This document shows, piece after piece, positions 1-6,205 of a stretch of DNA of 8,440 bases. The translations under genes and the position numbers were made by a program. The DNA is taken from assembly GCA_018715105.1 (NCBI GenBank), contig DVMG01000139.1:1-8440 (forward strand), read 5' to 3'. Position 1 is the stretch's first letter; the number at the start of each line of letters is the position of its first letter. Source of the DNA: Candidatus Ventricola intestinavium. Its GTDB lineage: Bacteria; Bacillota; Clostridia; Christensenellales; Aristaeellaceae. The notes beneath the pieces are model-generated. The model was not told the DNA's origin and searched no databases. It was given only the letters and a program-made list of their open reading frames with translations.

Positions 1-70
1 GAGGGGTCCCTTCCCGCGCCGCTCTCCGTCCCGGCTTCATCGGTTTCAGCCCGCTTATCCTGTTGATCAT
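1..70 (-). CDS. Possible 5' end of a gene downstream of the response regulator (partial)
   Basis: An open frame starts at an ATG (70-68), 17 bases past the stop of the response regulator on the same strand, and stays open to the window edge. The visible 23 residues begin MINRISGLKPMKPGRR and are basic, as in many cytoplasmic or membrane-anchored N-termini. The position directly after a response regulator is where a sensor histidine kinase is often found, but no kinase motif can be seen in so short a piece. No good Shine-Dalgarno sequence lies at the usual distance. A TTG further upstream in the same frame, or the second ATG at 40, could also be the start. This is a weak call based on context and an open frame only. 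Confidence 0.25.
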   Translation of the reverse strand, partial: MINRISGLKPMKPGRRAAREGTP

Positions 71-86
71 GATAACACAAAGCCGC

Positions 87-755
87 TCATTCCTCAAGCA
101 CATAGCCCTGCCCGCGGTATGTGCCGATGTGCGTTTTGGCTCCTATTGCGCGCAGTTTTCCCCGCAGGGCGCAGATGTGCACCCATACTCCCTCCGCCGT
201 GGCGCCGCTTTCAGCCCCCCACACGCGCCCGGCGATCTCCTCGGCCGGGATGGGCCGCCCGTGCCCGCGCATAAGCAGCTCCATGATCTGGTATTCCCTG
301 TTTCCAAGGTGCGCGCTCCCGCCCTCCGTGCGCATTTCAAAGGTCTGGCTGCTGAGGGACAGATCGCCCCATGTGAGCACGCTGGGGGCAAAGCTGCCGT
401 TGCGGCGCGCCAGCGCGCGCGCACGCGCCACAAATTCCTCAAGCGGAAACGGCTTGAGGAGAAAATCATCTGCCCCGGCGTTCAGCGCGGCAATGCCAAG
501 CCGCCTGTGTCCCTTTTCAACGAGCAGGAAGATGGGCGTATACACGCCCGCATCGCGAATGCCGCAGACGGTCTGCACCACATCCGCCCACAGCGCGGAA
601 GCATCCAGCACAAGGCAGTCAAATGCATCTTCCATGCACAGGTCAAGCGCTTTCGCGCCGTCCGTGGTCAATTCCGCCCCGCAGCGCACGCGCGCAAGTG
701 CGCGCTCCATTTCAAGCATCGCCTGCCGGTGCTTGCCCGCTATCAAAAAACGCAT
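87..755 (-). CDS. OmpR/PhoB-family response regulator with degenerate receiver domain
   Basis: This is a cytoplasmic transcription factor of 222 residues, a normal length for the family. Residues 1-110 form a receiver domain: the phospho-acceptor aspartate is kept (D51 in CLVLD) and so is the lysine (K101 in DDFLLKPF). The acidic pair after beta-1 is replaced by G7-K8 (LIAGKH), the switch Thr/Ser is V79 (FLLVEKG), and the usual MLPGxxG loop after D51 is absent. Residues from about 122 to 222 are a complete winged-helix domain, with LGNREYQIMELL, the recognition-helix region VWVHICALRGKL and the wing GTYRGQGYVLEE. The ATG at 755 is chosen over the upstream ATGs at 788 and 773 because AAGGAGG lies 6 bases before it. 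The gene is divergent from the ABC operon, which it probably regulates. The missing acidic residues suggest activity without normal phosphorylation; that part is inference. Confidence 0.9.
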   Translation of the reverse strand: MRFLIAGKHRQAMLEMERALARVRCGAELTTDGAKALDLCMEDAFDCLVLDASALWADVVQTVCGIRDAGVYTPIFLLVEKGHRRLGIAALNAGADDFLLKPFPLEEFVARARALARRNGSFAPSVLTWGDLSLSSQTFEMRTEGGSAHLGNREYQIMELLMRGHGRPIPAEEIAGRVWGAESGATAEGVWVHICALRGKLRAIGAKTHIGTYRGQGYVLEE

Positions 756-761
756 CGGACG

Positions 762-768
762 CCTCCTT
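762..768 (-). promoter_or_regulatory. Shine-Dalgarno site fixing the response regulator start
   Basis: Read on the minus strand this is AAGGAGG, followed after 6 bases (CGTCCG) by the ATG at 755. It supports a protein beginning MRFLIAG, 11 residues shorter than the longest open frame. Confidence 0.8.
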
Positions 769-986
769 GTCATCGTTTCCCGGCTCATGCCTCGGCTGCC
801 GGCACGGGACCAATCCGGCTCATCCGTTTCACGCGGCCATGCGTGTCCGCCGCATGCCGGCCGGATTCCCGCACCTGTTTGGGCTTTCAGTGTAGTTCAC
901 CAGTTTGCCTCAGCTGTGAAGCACATTTGAACGGCATGCAAACAATGTGTGATGAATTTGGGACAATCGGATTTTTCCCGCTTTTC

Positions 987-1005
987 TTCAGGTTCATTTA
1001 AGGTT
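987..1005 (+). promoter_or_regulatory. Putative OmpR-family operator: two TTNAGGTT direct repeats 11 bp apart
   Basis: TTCAGGTT (987-994) and TTAAGGTT (998-1005) match at 7 of 8 positions, and their starts are exactly 11 bp apart, about one helical turn. OmpR/PhoB-type activators bind head-to-tail half-sites with this spacing. The pair lies just upstream of a -10 box at 1012-1017, where the -35 element would be. This is the arrangement of activator-dependent promoters in the family. A much weaker third half-site may lie at 976-983. The divergent regulator at 87-755 is the obvious candidate binder; that link is inferred from position only. Confidence 0.5.
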
Positions 1006-1011
1006 TCGTCT

Positions 1012-1017
1012 TATGAT
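1012..1017 (+). promoter_or_regulatory. Candidate -10 box of the ABC operon promoter
   Basis: TATGAT matches the sigma-70 -10 consensus at five of six positions. At 16 to 18 bp spacing upstream there is no TTGACA-like hexamer (17 bp gives CAGGTT). Instead the 11-bp direct repeats occupy that place, so the promoter probably needs an activator. Transcription would start near 1024, leaving a leader of about 60 bases before the proposed start codon at 1083. Confidence 0.5.
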
Positions 1018-1070
1018 ATTCCATGTGCTTATCCATGAAAAGACGCCGTCCGGCGAGGGCGGCTCAGTCG

Positions 1071-1075
1071 GGAGG
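1071..1075 (+). promoter_or_regulatory. Shine-Dalgarno site pointing to a TTG start for the ATPase
   Basis: GGAGG is separated by only one base from the ATG at 1077, too close for normal initiation, but by 7 bases from the TTG at 1083. The TTG start gives a protein beginning MIEIDHVTKRYG, matching the usual N-terminus of ABC ATPases of this family. Confidence 0.6.
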
Positions 1076-1082
1076 AATGAAC

Positions 1083-2066
1083 TTGATCGAAATTGACCAC
1101 GTCACAAAGCGGTATGGGAGCCACACCGCGGTGTCGGATCTGACCCTGACGGTGGAGCCGGGGCGGATCTATGGCTTTCTGGGGCCAAACGGCGCCGGAA
1201 AGTCCACGACCATGAACATCATGACGGGCTGCCTTTCCGCCACGGAAGGCACGGTGCGCATCGAGGGGCACGACATCTTCGATGAACCCAACGAGGCCAA
1301 GTCCCGCATCGGCTACCTGCCCGAGCAGCCGCCGGTTTATCCCGAAATGACGCCGCGGGAATACCTGCGCTTTGTCGCCAGGGCCAAGGGGGTGCGCGGG
1401 GAAGCCTTTTCCCGGCAGATTGAAAATGCCCTTGCGGTCACACAGACCCAGGACGTGCAAAACCGCCTCATCAAAAATCTTTCCAAGGGCTATCGCCAGC
1501 GCGTGGGGATTGCCCAGGCGCTTCTGGGCAATCCAAGCGTGGTCATTCTCGATGAGCCGACGGTCGGCCTGGATCCCCTGCAGATCATCGAAATCCGCGA
1601 CCTCATCAAGACGCTGGGCAAAACGCACACCGTCATCCTCAGCAGCCACATCCTCTCGGAAGTGCGTGCCGTGTGCGACCAGATCATGATCATTTCCAAG
1701 GGCAGGCTCGTGGCCAGCGATACGCCTGATCATCTTGAAAAGCTCTTTGCAGGCAGCATGTCCCTGGAATTGACGCTGCGTGGAAGCAGGGAAAAGATCC
1801 AAAGCGTGCTTGGCTCTGTGCCCGGTGTGGGCGGGCTCACGTTTACCGAGGGCGAAGTCGAGGGCGCGCAGGGCGTCACCCTGGAAACCAACCCGCCTGC
1901 CGACCTGAGCGAGGCGGTCTTCTCCGCCTGCGCGCAGGCCAACCTGCCCATCCTGCGCATGGGCATGCGAAAGGCGAGCCTGGAGGATGTATTCCTGGAG
2001 CTGACCGGTGCCGCAGAAGACGAAGCGCCGGCTGCATCCGAAACAGAAGGGGGGCCTGCCGCATGA
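1083..2066 (+). CDS. ABC transporter ATP-binding protein (GldA/CcmA-type)
   Basis: This is the ATPase subunit of an ABC-2 type transporter, acting on the cytoplasmic face of the membrane with the permease encoded next. With the TTG start at 1083 it has 327 residues. Visible motifs are Walker A GPNGAGKST (about 34-42), the signature as LSKGYRQR (from 133) instead of LSGGQ, Walker B ILDEPTVGLDP (DE at 157-158) and the H-loop histidine in SSHIL (H189). The signature variant is common in the CcmA/GldA/NatA group. After the nucleotide-binding domain comes a C-terminal accessory region of about 100 residues, ending in LEDVFLELTG and a short acidic, Ala-rich tail. Its stop overlaps the permease start (ATGA at 2063-2066), suggesting translational coupling. 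An ATG at 1077 and in-frame starts back to 1023 are possible alternatives. The substrate cannot be read from the sequence. Confidence 0.93.
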   Translation: MIEIDHVTKRYGSHTAVSDLTLTVEPGRIYGFLGPNGAGKSTTMNIMTGCLSATEGTVRIEGHDIFDEPNEAKSRIGYLPEQPPVYPEMTPREYLRFVARAKGVRGEAFSRQIENALAVTQTQDVQNRLIKNLSKGYRQRVGIAQALLGNPSVVILDEPTVGLDPLQIIEIRDLIKTLGKTHTVILSSHILSEVRAVCDQIMIISKGRLVASDTPDHLEKLFAGSMSLELTLRGSREKIQSVLGSVPGVGGLTFTEGEVEGAQGVTLETNPPADLSEAVFSACAQANLPILRMGMRKASLEDVFLELTGAAEDEAPAASETEGGPAA

Positions 2067-2929
2067 GCGCCATCTTTAGGCGCGAGCTGCGCGCCTATTT
2101 TACCGGCATGACAGCCTATGTGTTCATCGCTTTTCTGCTGCTCTTTGCGGGTATCTACACCATGGCCTATAACCTCAACAGCGCATACCCGAACTTTGAG
2201 TATGTGCTTGAGAGCATGAGCATCATCTTTTTGATCGCCATCCCGATCCTGACGATGCGCGTCATCGCCGAGGAGCGCCGTCAGAAGACCGATCAGCTGC
2301 TTTACGCCCTGCCCATCGGCATGACCCGGGTGGTGGTGGGCAAGTATCTGGCGATGATCACCGTCGTGGCCATTCCCTGCGCGATCATGGGGCTGTATCC
2401 GCTGATCCTGTCCTCGTTTGGCACCGTGTCCCTGAAAACGGCTTACGGCGCCCTCCTCGCTTTCTTCCTGCTTTCATGCACGCTGTCGGCCGTCGGCCTG
2501 CTTATCTCCTCGCTGACGGAAAACCAGGCGGTGGCCGCCGGATTATGCTTTGTGGTGATGCTGCTGCTGTTCTTCATGAGCGATCTGTCCGCGTTTGTTT
2601 CCGATACCGCGGGCGCCTCGCTCTCGGCCCTGATGGTGGCCGTGGCTCTTCTTTCCATCCTGGTGCGGCTGATGACGCGCAGCACGCCGGCCGCCGCGAT
2701 CACCCTGCTGGCAGGCGAGCTGCTGCTTCTCCTTGCCTATCTGCTCTTCCCTTCCTCTTTTGAAGGACTCTTTGGCCGGATCATGGAGGGCCTGTCCGTA
2801 TTTGAGCGGTTTTATACGTTTGTGGGCGGCATTTTTGATCTGAGCGCCGTGCTTTATTACCTGTCGGTCATCGGCGTATCGCTGTTTCTGGCCGTTCAGT
2901 CCATGGAGAAGCGGAGGTGGAACGGATGA
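2063..2929 (+). CDS. ABC-2 type permease, GldF-like
   Basis: This is a polytopic inner-membrane subunit of 288 residues and the partner of the preceding ATPase. Hydrophobic segments lie at about residues 17-34, 50-66, 94-115, 127-149, 154-178, 184-202, 209-228 and 262-281. Between the second and third is MRVIAEERRQKTDQLLYALP, the conserved cytoplasmic motif of GldF/NosY-type ABC-2 permeases (general form MR..AEE...GT.ELL...P), expected to contact the ATPase. The start is the ATG of an ATGA overlap with the ATPase stop, with AAGGGGGG ending 8 bases upstream. The stop overlaps the next gene in the same way. In Flavobacterium the homologous GldF works with GldA and GldG. Here the cargo is unknown, and motility is not implied. 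Confidence 0.9.
   Translation: MSAIFRRELRAYFTGMTAYVFIAFLLLFAGIYTMAYNLNSAYPNFEYVLESMSIIFLIAIPILTMRVIAEERRQKTDQLLYALPIGMTRVVVGKYLAMITVVAIPCAIMGLYPLILSSFGTVSLKTAYGALLAFFLLSCTLSAVGLLISSLTENQAVAAGLCFVVMLLLFFMSDLSAFVSDTAGASLSALMVAVALLSILVRLMTRSTPAAAITLLAGELLLLLAYLLFPSSFEGLFGRIMEGLSVFERFYTFVGGIFDLSAVLYYLSVIGVSLFLAVQSMEKRRWNG
2913..2917 (+). promoter_or_regulatory. Shine-Dalgarno site fixing the GldG-like start
   Basis: GGAGG lies inside the permease 3' end, 8 bases before the ATG at 2926. It favours that ATG over the in-frame GTG at 2917, which overlaps the GGAGG itself. Confidence 0.7.
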
Positions 2930-4425
2930 AGCATTTCAAGAAGCCGTCCCAAGCGGATGGCCAGGCCAAGGGAAGCCTGAAAGAACGGGCGCTGGGCACC
3001 CTGCGCAGATCCTTCAGCACGCGCACATTCCGTGCCGGCGGATACAGTGCCGCGGCCGCAGCCATCGTGATCGCCATTGCGGTGGCGGTCAATCTCTTCG
3101 CGGGTGCGCTGCCTGCTTCCATCACCCATATCGACACCACGTCAAGCGGCCTGTTCACCCTCTCCGCGCAGACGGAGCAGCTCGTCAGTGCGCTTGACGA
3201 AGAGGTCACGATTTACTGGATCGTGCAAAGCGGCACGGAGGATTCCACCATTGGGGAGCTGCTTGACCGCTATGCCGGCCTCTCTTCCAGCATCACGATC
3301 ACCAAGCGGGATCCGGTGGTCTATCCAAACTTCGCTTCTCAATATACCAGTGAGCCGCTCTACAACAACAGCCTGATCGTGGTCAGCGGCGACCGCAGCC
3401 AATATATCAGTTACACGGATATCTACGTGACCGATTACAGCGCCTATTACATGACGGGCAGCGTGACCACGGAGTTCGGCGGAGAAGGTGAGCTGACCGC
3501 GGCCATCGACTACGTAACCAACGAAGACCTGCCCACGATCTACACCCTGACCGGCCACGGAGAAACCGGCCTGCCCAGCAATCTGCAAACCCTGGCCGAG
3601 GGGGAGAACATGCTGGTGAGCGAACTGTCCCTGCTGACGGTGGACGCCGTGCCGGAGGATGCGGATCTGATTGTGATCTACGCGCCGCAGAGCGACATCT
3701 CGTCCGATGAGCTTGATATGCTCCTTGCCTACCTGCAGGGAGGCGGCAAAATGCTGGTCGTGCGGGACTATGTGGAGGATGACACGCCCAACTTTGACAC
3801 TCTGCTGGCGGAATATGGTCTTGCCACAGCGGAGGGCATCGTTCTGGAAGGCGATGCCAGCCATCACATGCGCGGCTCAAACTATTACCTGCTGCCCAAC
3901 ATTGAGTCGCATGCCATCACCGACCCGCTGATCGACGGCGGATACTATGTCCTGGCGCCTGTGGCGCAGGGCCTGACCCTCCTGGACGATGCGCGCAGCA
4001 GCCTGACTGTCACGCCGCTGCTGGAAACCTCCTCCAGTGCGTATTCCAAGATTGACGGCTACAGCCTGACCACCTATGAAAAGGAGGATGGAGATATCGA
4101 CGGCCCGTTCGTGCTGGGTGCGGCGGTCTCCGAAACGGTGGATGGCGGAGAGACGCAGCTTGTCGTCTTCACATCCTCGCAGATGTTTGATGAAACAACG
4201 AGCATGCTCGTCGCCGGTGCGAACGATGATCTCTTCCTCAACGCCCTTGACTGGATGTGCGAGCGCGAAAGCGCCATCTCCATCCGGGCCAAGAGCCTTG
4301 CGGCTGATTTCCTGACCGTGCCGACATTCTGGTCTTCCACGCTCAGCGCGCTGCTTGTCATCGTGCTGCCGCTCGGCTTCCTGGTTGCCGGCGCGGCGGT
4401 CTCCATCGTCAGGCGCAAGCGGTGA
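2926..4425 (+). CDS. GldG-family ABC auxiliary protein
   Basis: This 499-residue protein accompanies ABC-2 exporters of the Gld type. A basic cytoplasmic N-terminus of about 38 residues is followed by a membrane segment (about 40-62, Ala/Ile/Val-rich). A long extracytoplasmic region follows, then a second membrane segment near the C-terminus (about 471-492) and the basic end RRKR. The external part begins with DTTSSGLFTLSAQTEQL and continues with LTGHGE (about 208-213) and DELDMLLAYLQGGGKMLVV (from 261), which are characteristic of the GldG/ABC_transp_aux (DUF4350-like) fold. The ATG at 2926 overlaps the permease stop (ATGA), so the two are probably translated together. The protein is expected to sit in the same complex as the permease, with its soluble domain outside the membrane. 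I see no catalytic motif. The family call is firm; the precise role is unknown. Confidence 0.88.
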   Translation: MKHFKKPSQADGQAKGSLKERALGTLRRSFSTRTFRAGGYSAAAAAIVIAIAVAVNLFAGALPASITHIDTTSSGLFTLSAQTEQLVSALDEEVTIYWIVQSGTEDSTIGELLDRYAGLSSSITITKRDPVVYPNFASQYTSEPLYNNSLIVVSGDRSQYISYTDIYVTDYSAYYMTGSVTTEFGGEGELTAAIDYVTNEDLPTIYTLTGHGETGLPSNLQTLAEGENMLVSELSLLTVDAVPEDADLIVIYAPQSDISSDELDMLLAYLQGGGKMLVVRDYVEDDTPNFDTLLAEYGLATAEGIVLEGDASHHMRGSNYYLLPNIESHAITDPLIDGGYYVLAPVAQGLTLLDDARSSLTVTPLLETSSSAYSKIDGYSLTTYEKEDGDIDGPFVLGAAVSETVDGGETQLVVFTSSQMFDETTSMLVAGANDDLFLNALDWMCERESAISIRAKSLAADFLTVPTFWSSTLSALLVIVLPLGFLVAGAAVSIVRRKR

Positions 4426-4436
4426 CGCTCTTCCCC

Positions 4437-4471
4437 GGCTGCGCCCTCCCCCTTTTCCGGAGGGCGCGGCC
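4437..4471 (+). repeat. Strong intercistronic hairpin between the GldG-like and DUF4340 genes
   Basis: GGCTGCGCCCTCC (4437-4449) pairs with GGAGGGCGCGGCC (4459-4471) over 13 positions with one G-T wobble; the inner nine pairs are perfect and the loop is 9 bases. No T-run follows, so it is not a classical intrinsic terminator. It sits 16 bases before the Shine-Dalgarno sequence of the next gene. It could be an mRNA processing or stability element, or could set the ratio of the last gene to the first three. Confidence 0.7.
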
Positions 4472-4487
4472 CATCCCCATTTGCATC

Positions 4488-4494
4488 AGGAGGG
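4488..4494 (+). promoter_or_regulatory. Shine-Dalgarno site fixing the DUF4340 start
   Basis: AGGAGGG is followed after 7 bases by the ATG at 4502. It rules out the longer in-frame extension back to 4355, which would overlap the GldG-like gene and lacks a comparable site. Confidence 0.8.
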
Positions 4495-4501
4495 AACCTC
4501 A

Positions 4502-6049
4502 ATGAAACGCAAAAAAAAGCTGATTGCCCTGCTTGGCGTGCTGGCGGCCCTGTGCGTGATGACGGTCATCGCCGGGCAGATCACCGCATCCCCGTCGGAT
4601 GAAGACACCGGCGAAGACGCCGGGCAGGAGGAAACGGCGATTGCCGTCGCCTCTGTCGCGGCGGAAGATGTCGCCTCCCTGGCCGTGGAAAGCGGCGGGG
4701 AAACCCTGGCCCTGAGCCGCACGGACGGAGAATGGATGAACGCACAGGATCTTGACTTCCCCATCGACGGGGATCAAGTCTCCGCGCTGCTTGAAAACCT
4801 GGCGGATGTCACCGCCAGCCGCCGCATCGACGAACCGGAAGCGCTCAGCGAATACGGTCTGGAGACGCCGCAGAAAACCGTTTCCGTCACCCTGTCGGAC
4901 GGCAGCGTGCAGACATTCGCCTTCGGCGACCAAAATACGCTGACCTCCGAGACCTACATGCTGCTCAACGGAGACGAATCCGCCGTCTACCTCGTCTCCA
5001 CGGATCTGGCCGATGCATTCTCCTGTGATCCGTATGACGTGGTCGCGATGGAAGTCCTTCCCACGTTTGAAAACGTACTCTCCCTTCGCGCCAGCCGGGA
5101 GGACGGCTATGCCTTCACCCTGAGCCGGATCGAGGACGCGGCCACGCTGACCAGCAGCGAGGAAGCCCTCTGGTTCCTTGAAAAAAGCGGCCTGACCCGC
5201 GCTGTGGATACCGCCAAGGCGGAATCCCTTTATGAGCAGGTAACCGGCCTTTCCTGGCTCTCCTGCGTGGAGGCGCATGCAGATGACGCTCAGAAAGCCG
5301 AATATGGCCTGGATCGCGCGGCCACTGCCGTCTCCCTCGTCTGGTATGGAGAGGATGGTGAGGAACAGACATTCTCTCTGCGGATCGGCGCGGACGCCGA
5401 CGGCGGTACGTATGCCTCGCTTGAGGGCTCCGACATGGTGTATCTGATCTCCACGAGCACGGCAGATGCCTTGCGCTACGTGACATATGCCTCCCTGAGG
5501 CCGGATGCCGTCTGTCCGATCGATTTTGACACCGTCAGCCAGATCGAAATCACCCTGGGCGAATCCAGCATGACCCTGTCCGTAGAAAAAACGCTGGAAG
5601 AGGCCACTGCGGCGGAGGCTGAGGCGGAAGACGCCGGCGAAAACGATGAACAGGCGGAAAGCACAGCCTCTGATTCGGATACGGAAAGCGAAGACACGGC
5701 GAGCGGCGAACCTGCCCTCGTGCGCACCTACACATCCGAGGGAAGAGAGCTTGACACCGCGACGGTAGAAAGCCTGCTCGACGCGCTCGATGCGCTCACC
5801 GCGTCGGGAGAAACCGGCACGCCGGATACGGATTCTCCGATGATCTCTTTCACGTTCACCCGCCCCGACGAGCCCATTTCCACCGTGTCGCTGACCATCT
5901 ATGCCTTTGACACGGATTCCTGCCTGGTGGGCACGCAGGAAGAAACCTGCCTGCTCATCACACGTGAGGATGCACAGGAGCTGATTGAACGGGCTCAGCC
6001 GCTCTTCACACCGGCTCAGAGCGAAGAGGCCGCGGAATCCGAAGGCTGA
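4502..6049 (+). CDS. DUF4340 domain-containing protein, envelope-anchored
   Basis: This 515-residue protein starts with MKRKKK and one hydrophobic segment (about 7-25), an uncleaved anchor or signal peptide. There is no lipobox: the cysteine at about residue 19 is preceded by AAL. The remainder is hydrophilic, acidic and probably extracytoplasmic. Beta-rich units repeat: VYLVSTDLADAF (about 162-173) recurs as VYLISTSTADAL (about 314-325). Each is preceded by a segment of the form 'SVTLSDGSVQTFAFGD' or 'SLVWYGEDGEEQTFSLRIG'. This points to an internal duplication, as is typical of DUF4340. A low-complexity acidic stretch rich in Glu, Ala, Ser and Asp (about 366-404) splits the last part of the protein and looks like a linker. 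DUF4340 genes commonly follow GldG-like genes, so it is likely an accessory subunit of the same transporter. It lies 76 bases after its neighbour, unlike the overlapping upstream genes. No enzymatic role is visible. Confidence 0.87.
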   Translation: MKRKKKLIALLGVLAALCVMTVIAGQITASPSDEDTGEDAGQEETAIAVASVAAEDVASLAVESGGETLALSRTDGEWMNAQDLDFPIDGDQVSALLENLADVTASRRIDEPEALSEYGLETPQKTVSVTLSDGSVQTFAFGDQNTLTSETYMLLNGDESAVYLVSTDLADAFSCDPYDVVAMEVLPTFENVLSLRASREDGYAFTLSRIEDAATLTSSEEALWFLEKSGLTRAVDTAKAESLYEQVTGLSWLSCVEAHADDAQKAEYGLDRAATAVSLVWYGEDGEEQTFSLRIGADADGGTYASLEGSDMVYLISTSTADALRYVTYASLRPDAVCPIDFDTVSQIEITLGESSMTLSVEKTLEEATAAEAEAEDAGENDEQAESTASDSDTESEDTASGEPALVRTYTSEGRELDTATVESLLDALDALTASGETGTPDTDSPMISFTFTRPDEPISTVSLTIYAFDTDSCLVGTQEETCLLITREDAQELIERAQPLFTPAQSEEAAESEG

Positions 6050-6205
6050 CGAGGGCCGCTCTCACGCCGTTTCGAATGATGCCCTGCCCATAAAAGCGCA
6101 AATAAACGCACAAAAACAGCCGCGGCAGGGATTGTGGTGTTGTGCATCCCGGCAAAAGGACAGAGAATTAAATAAAATGGGAACACAGCACTGAGGGGCT
6201 GTGGC
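6050..6205. other. Non-coding spacer after the ABC operon
   Basis: No convincing gene is seen here. A-rich quasi-repeats lie at 6093-6102 (AAAGCGCAAA) and 6104-6114 (AAACGCACAAA). CCCTGCC (6082-6088) and GGCAGGG (6124-6130) could pair, but across a 35-base loop. The stretch around 6165-6180 (GAATTAAATAAAATGG) is notably AT-rich for this window. On the minus strand the open frame of the truncated phage gene runs through here, but the translation has no recognisable character. Confidence 0.5.

Larger units (their letters stand above)
756..1082. other. Divergent intergenic region between regulator and ABC operon
   Basis: This stretch separates the minus-strand regulator from the plus-strand operon and contains no convincing gene. 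Its right half (about 880-1020) is clearly more AT-rich than the flanking genes and holds the candidate operon promoter and direct repeats described separately. A loose inverted repeat, CACATT (923-928) with AATGTG (about 945-950), surrounds a GCATGC palindrome; it is too weak to name. I found no good sigma-70 promoter for the regulator on the minus strand. TACACT lies on that strand near 890-895 but has no matching -35 box. Confidence 0.6.

Noticed and set aside
63..1001. Long plus-strand open frame covering the response regulator and the intergenic region
   Set aside because: It is antisense to a gene with clear winged-helix motifs, has no ribosome binding site, and runs through the regulatory region.
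1083..4425. Gliding motility function suggested by the Gld family name
   Set aside because: The other gliding genes are absent from the window and the genome appears Gram-positive. The family name only reflects homology.
4355..4501. 49-codon N-terminal extension of the DUF4340 gene
   Set aside because: It overlaps the GldG-like 3' end and the intercistronic hairpin. The ATG at 4502 has an AGGAGGG site and begins a normal membrane anchor.
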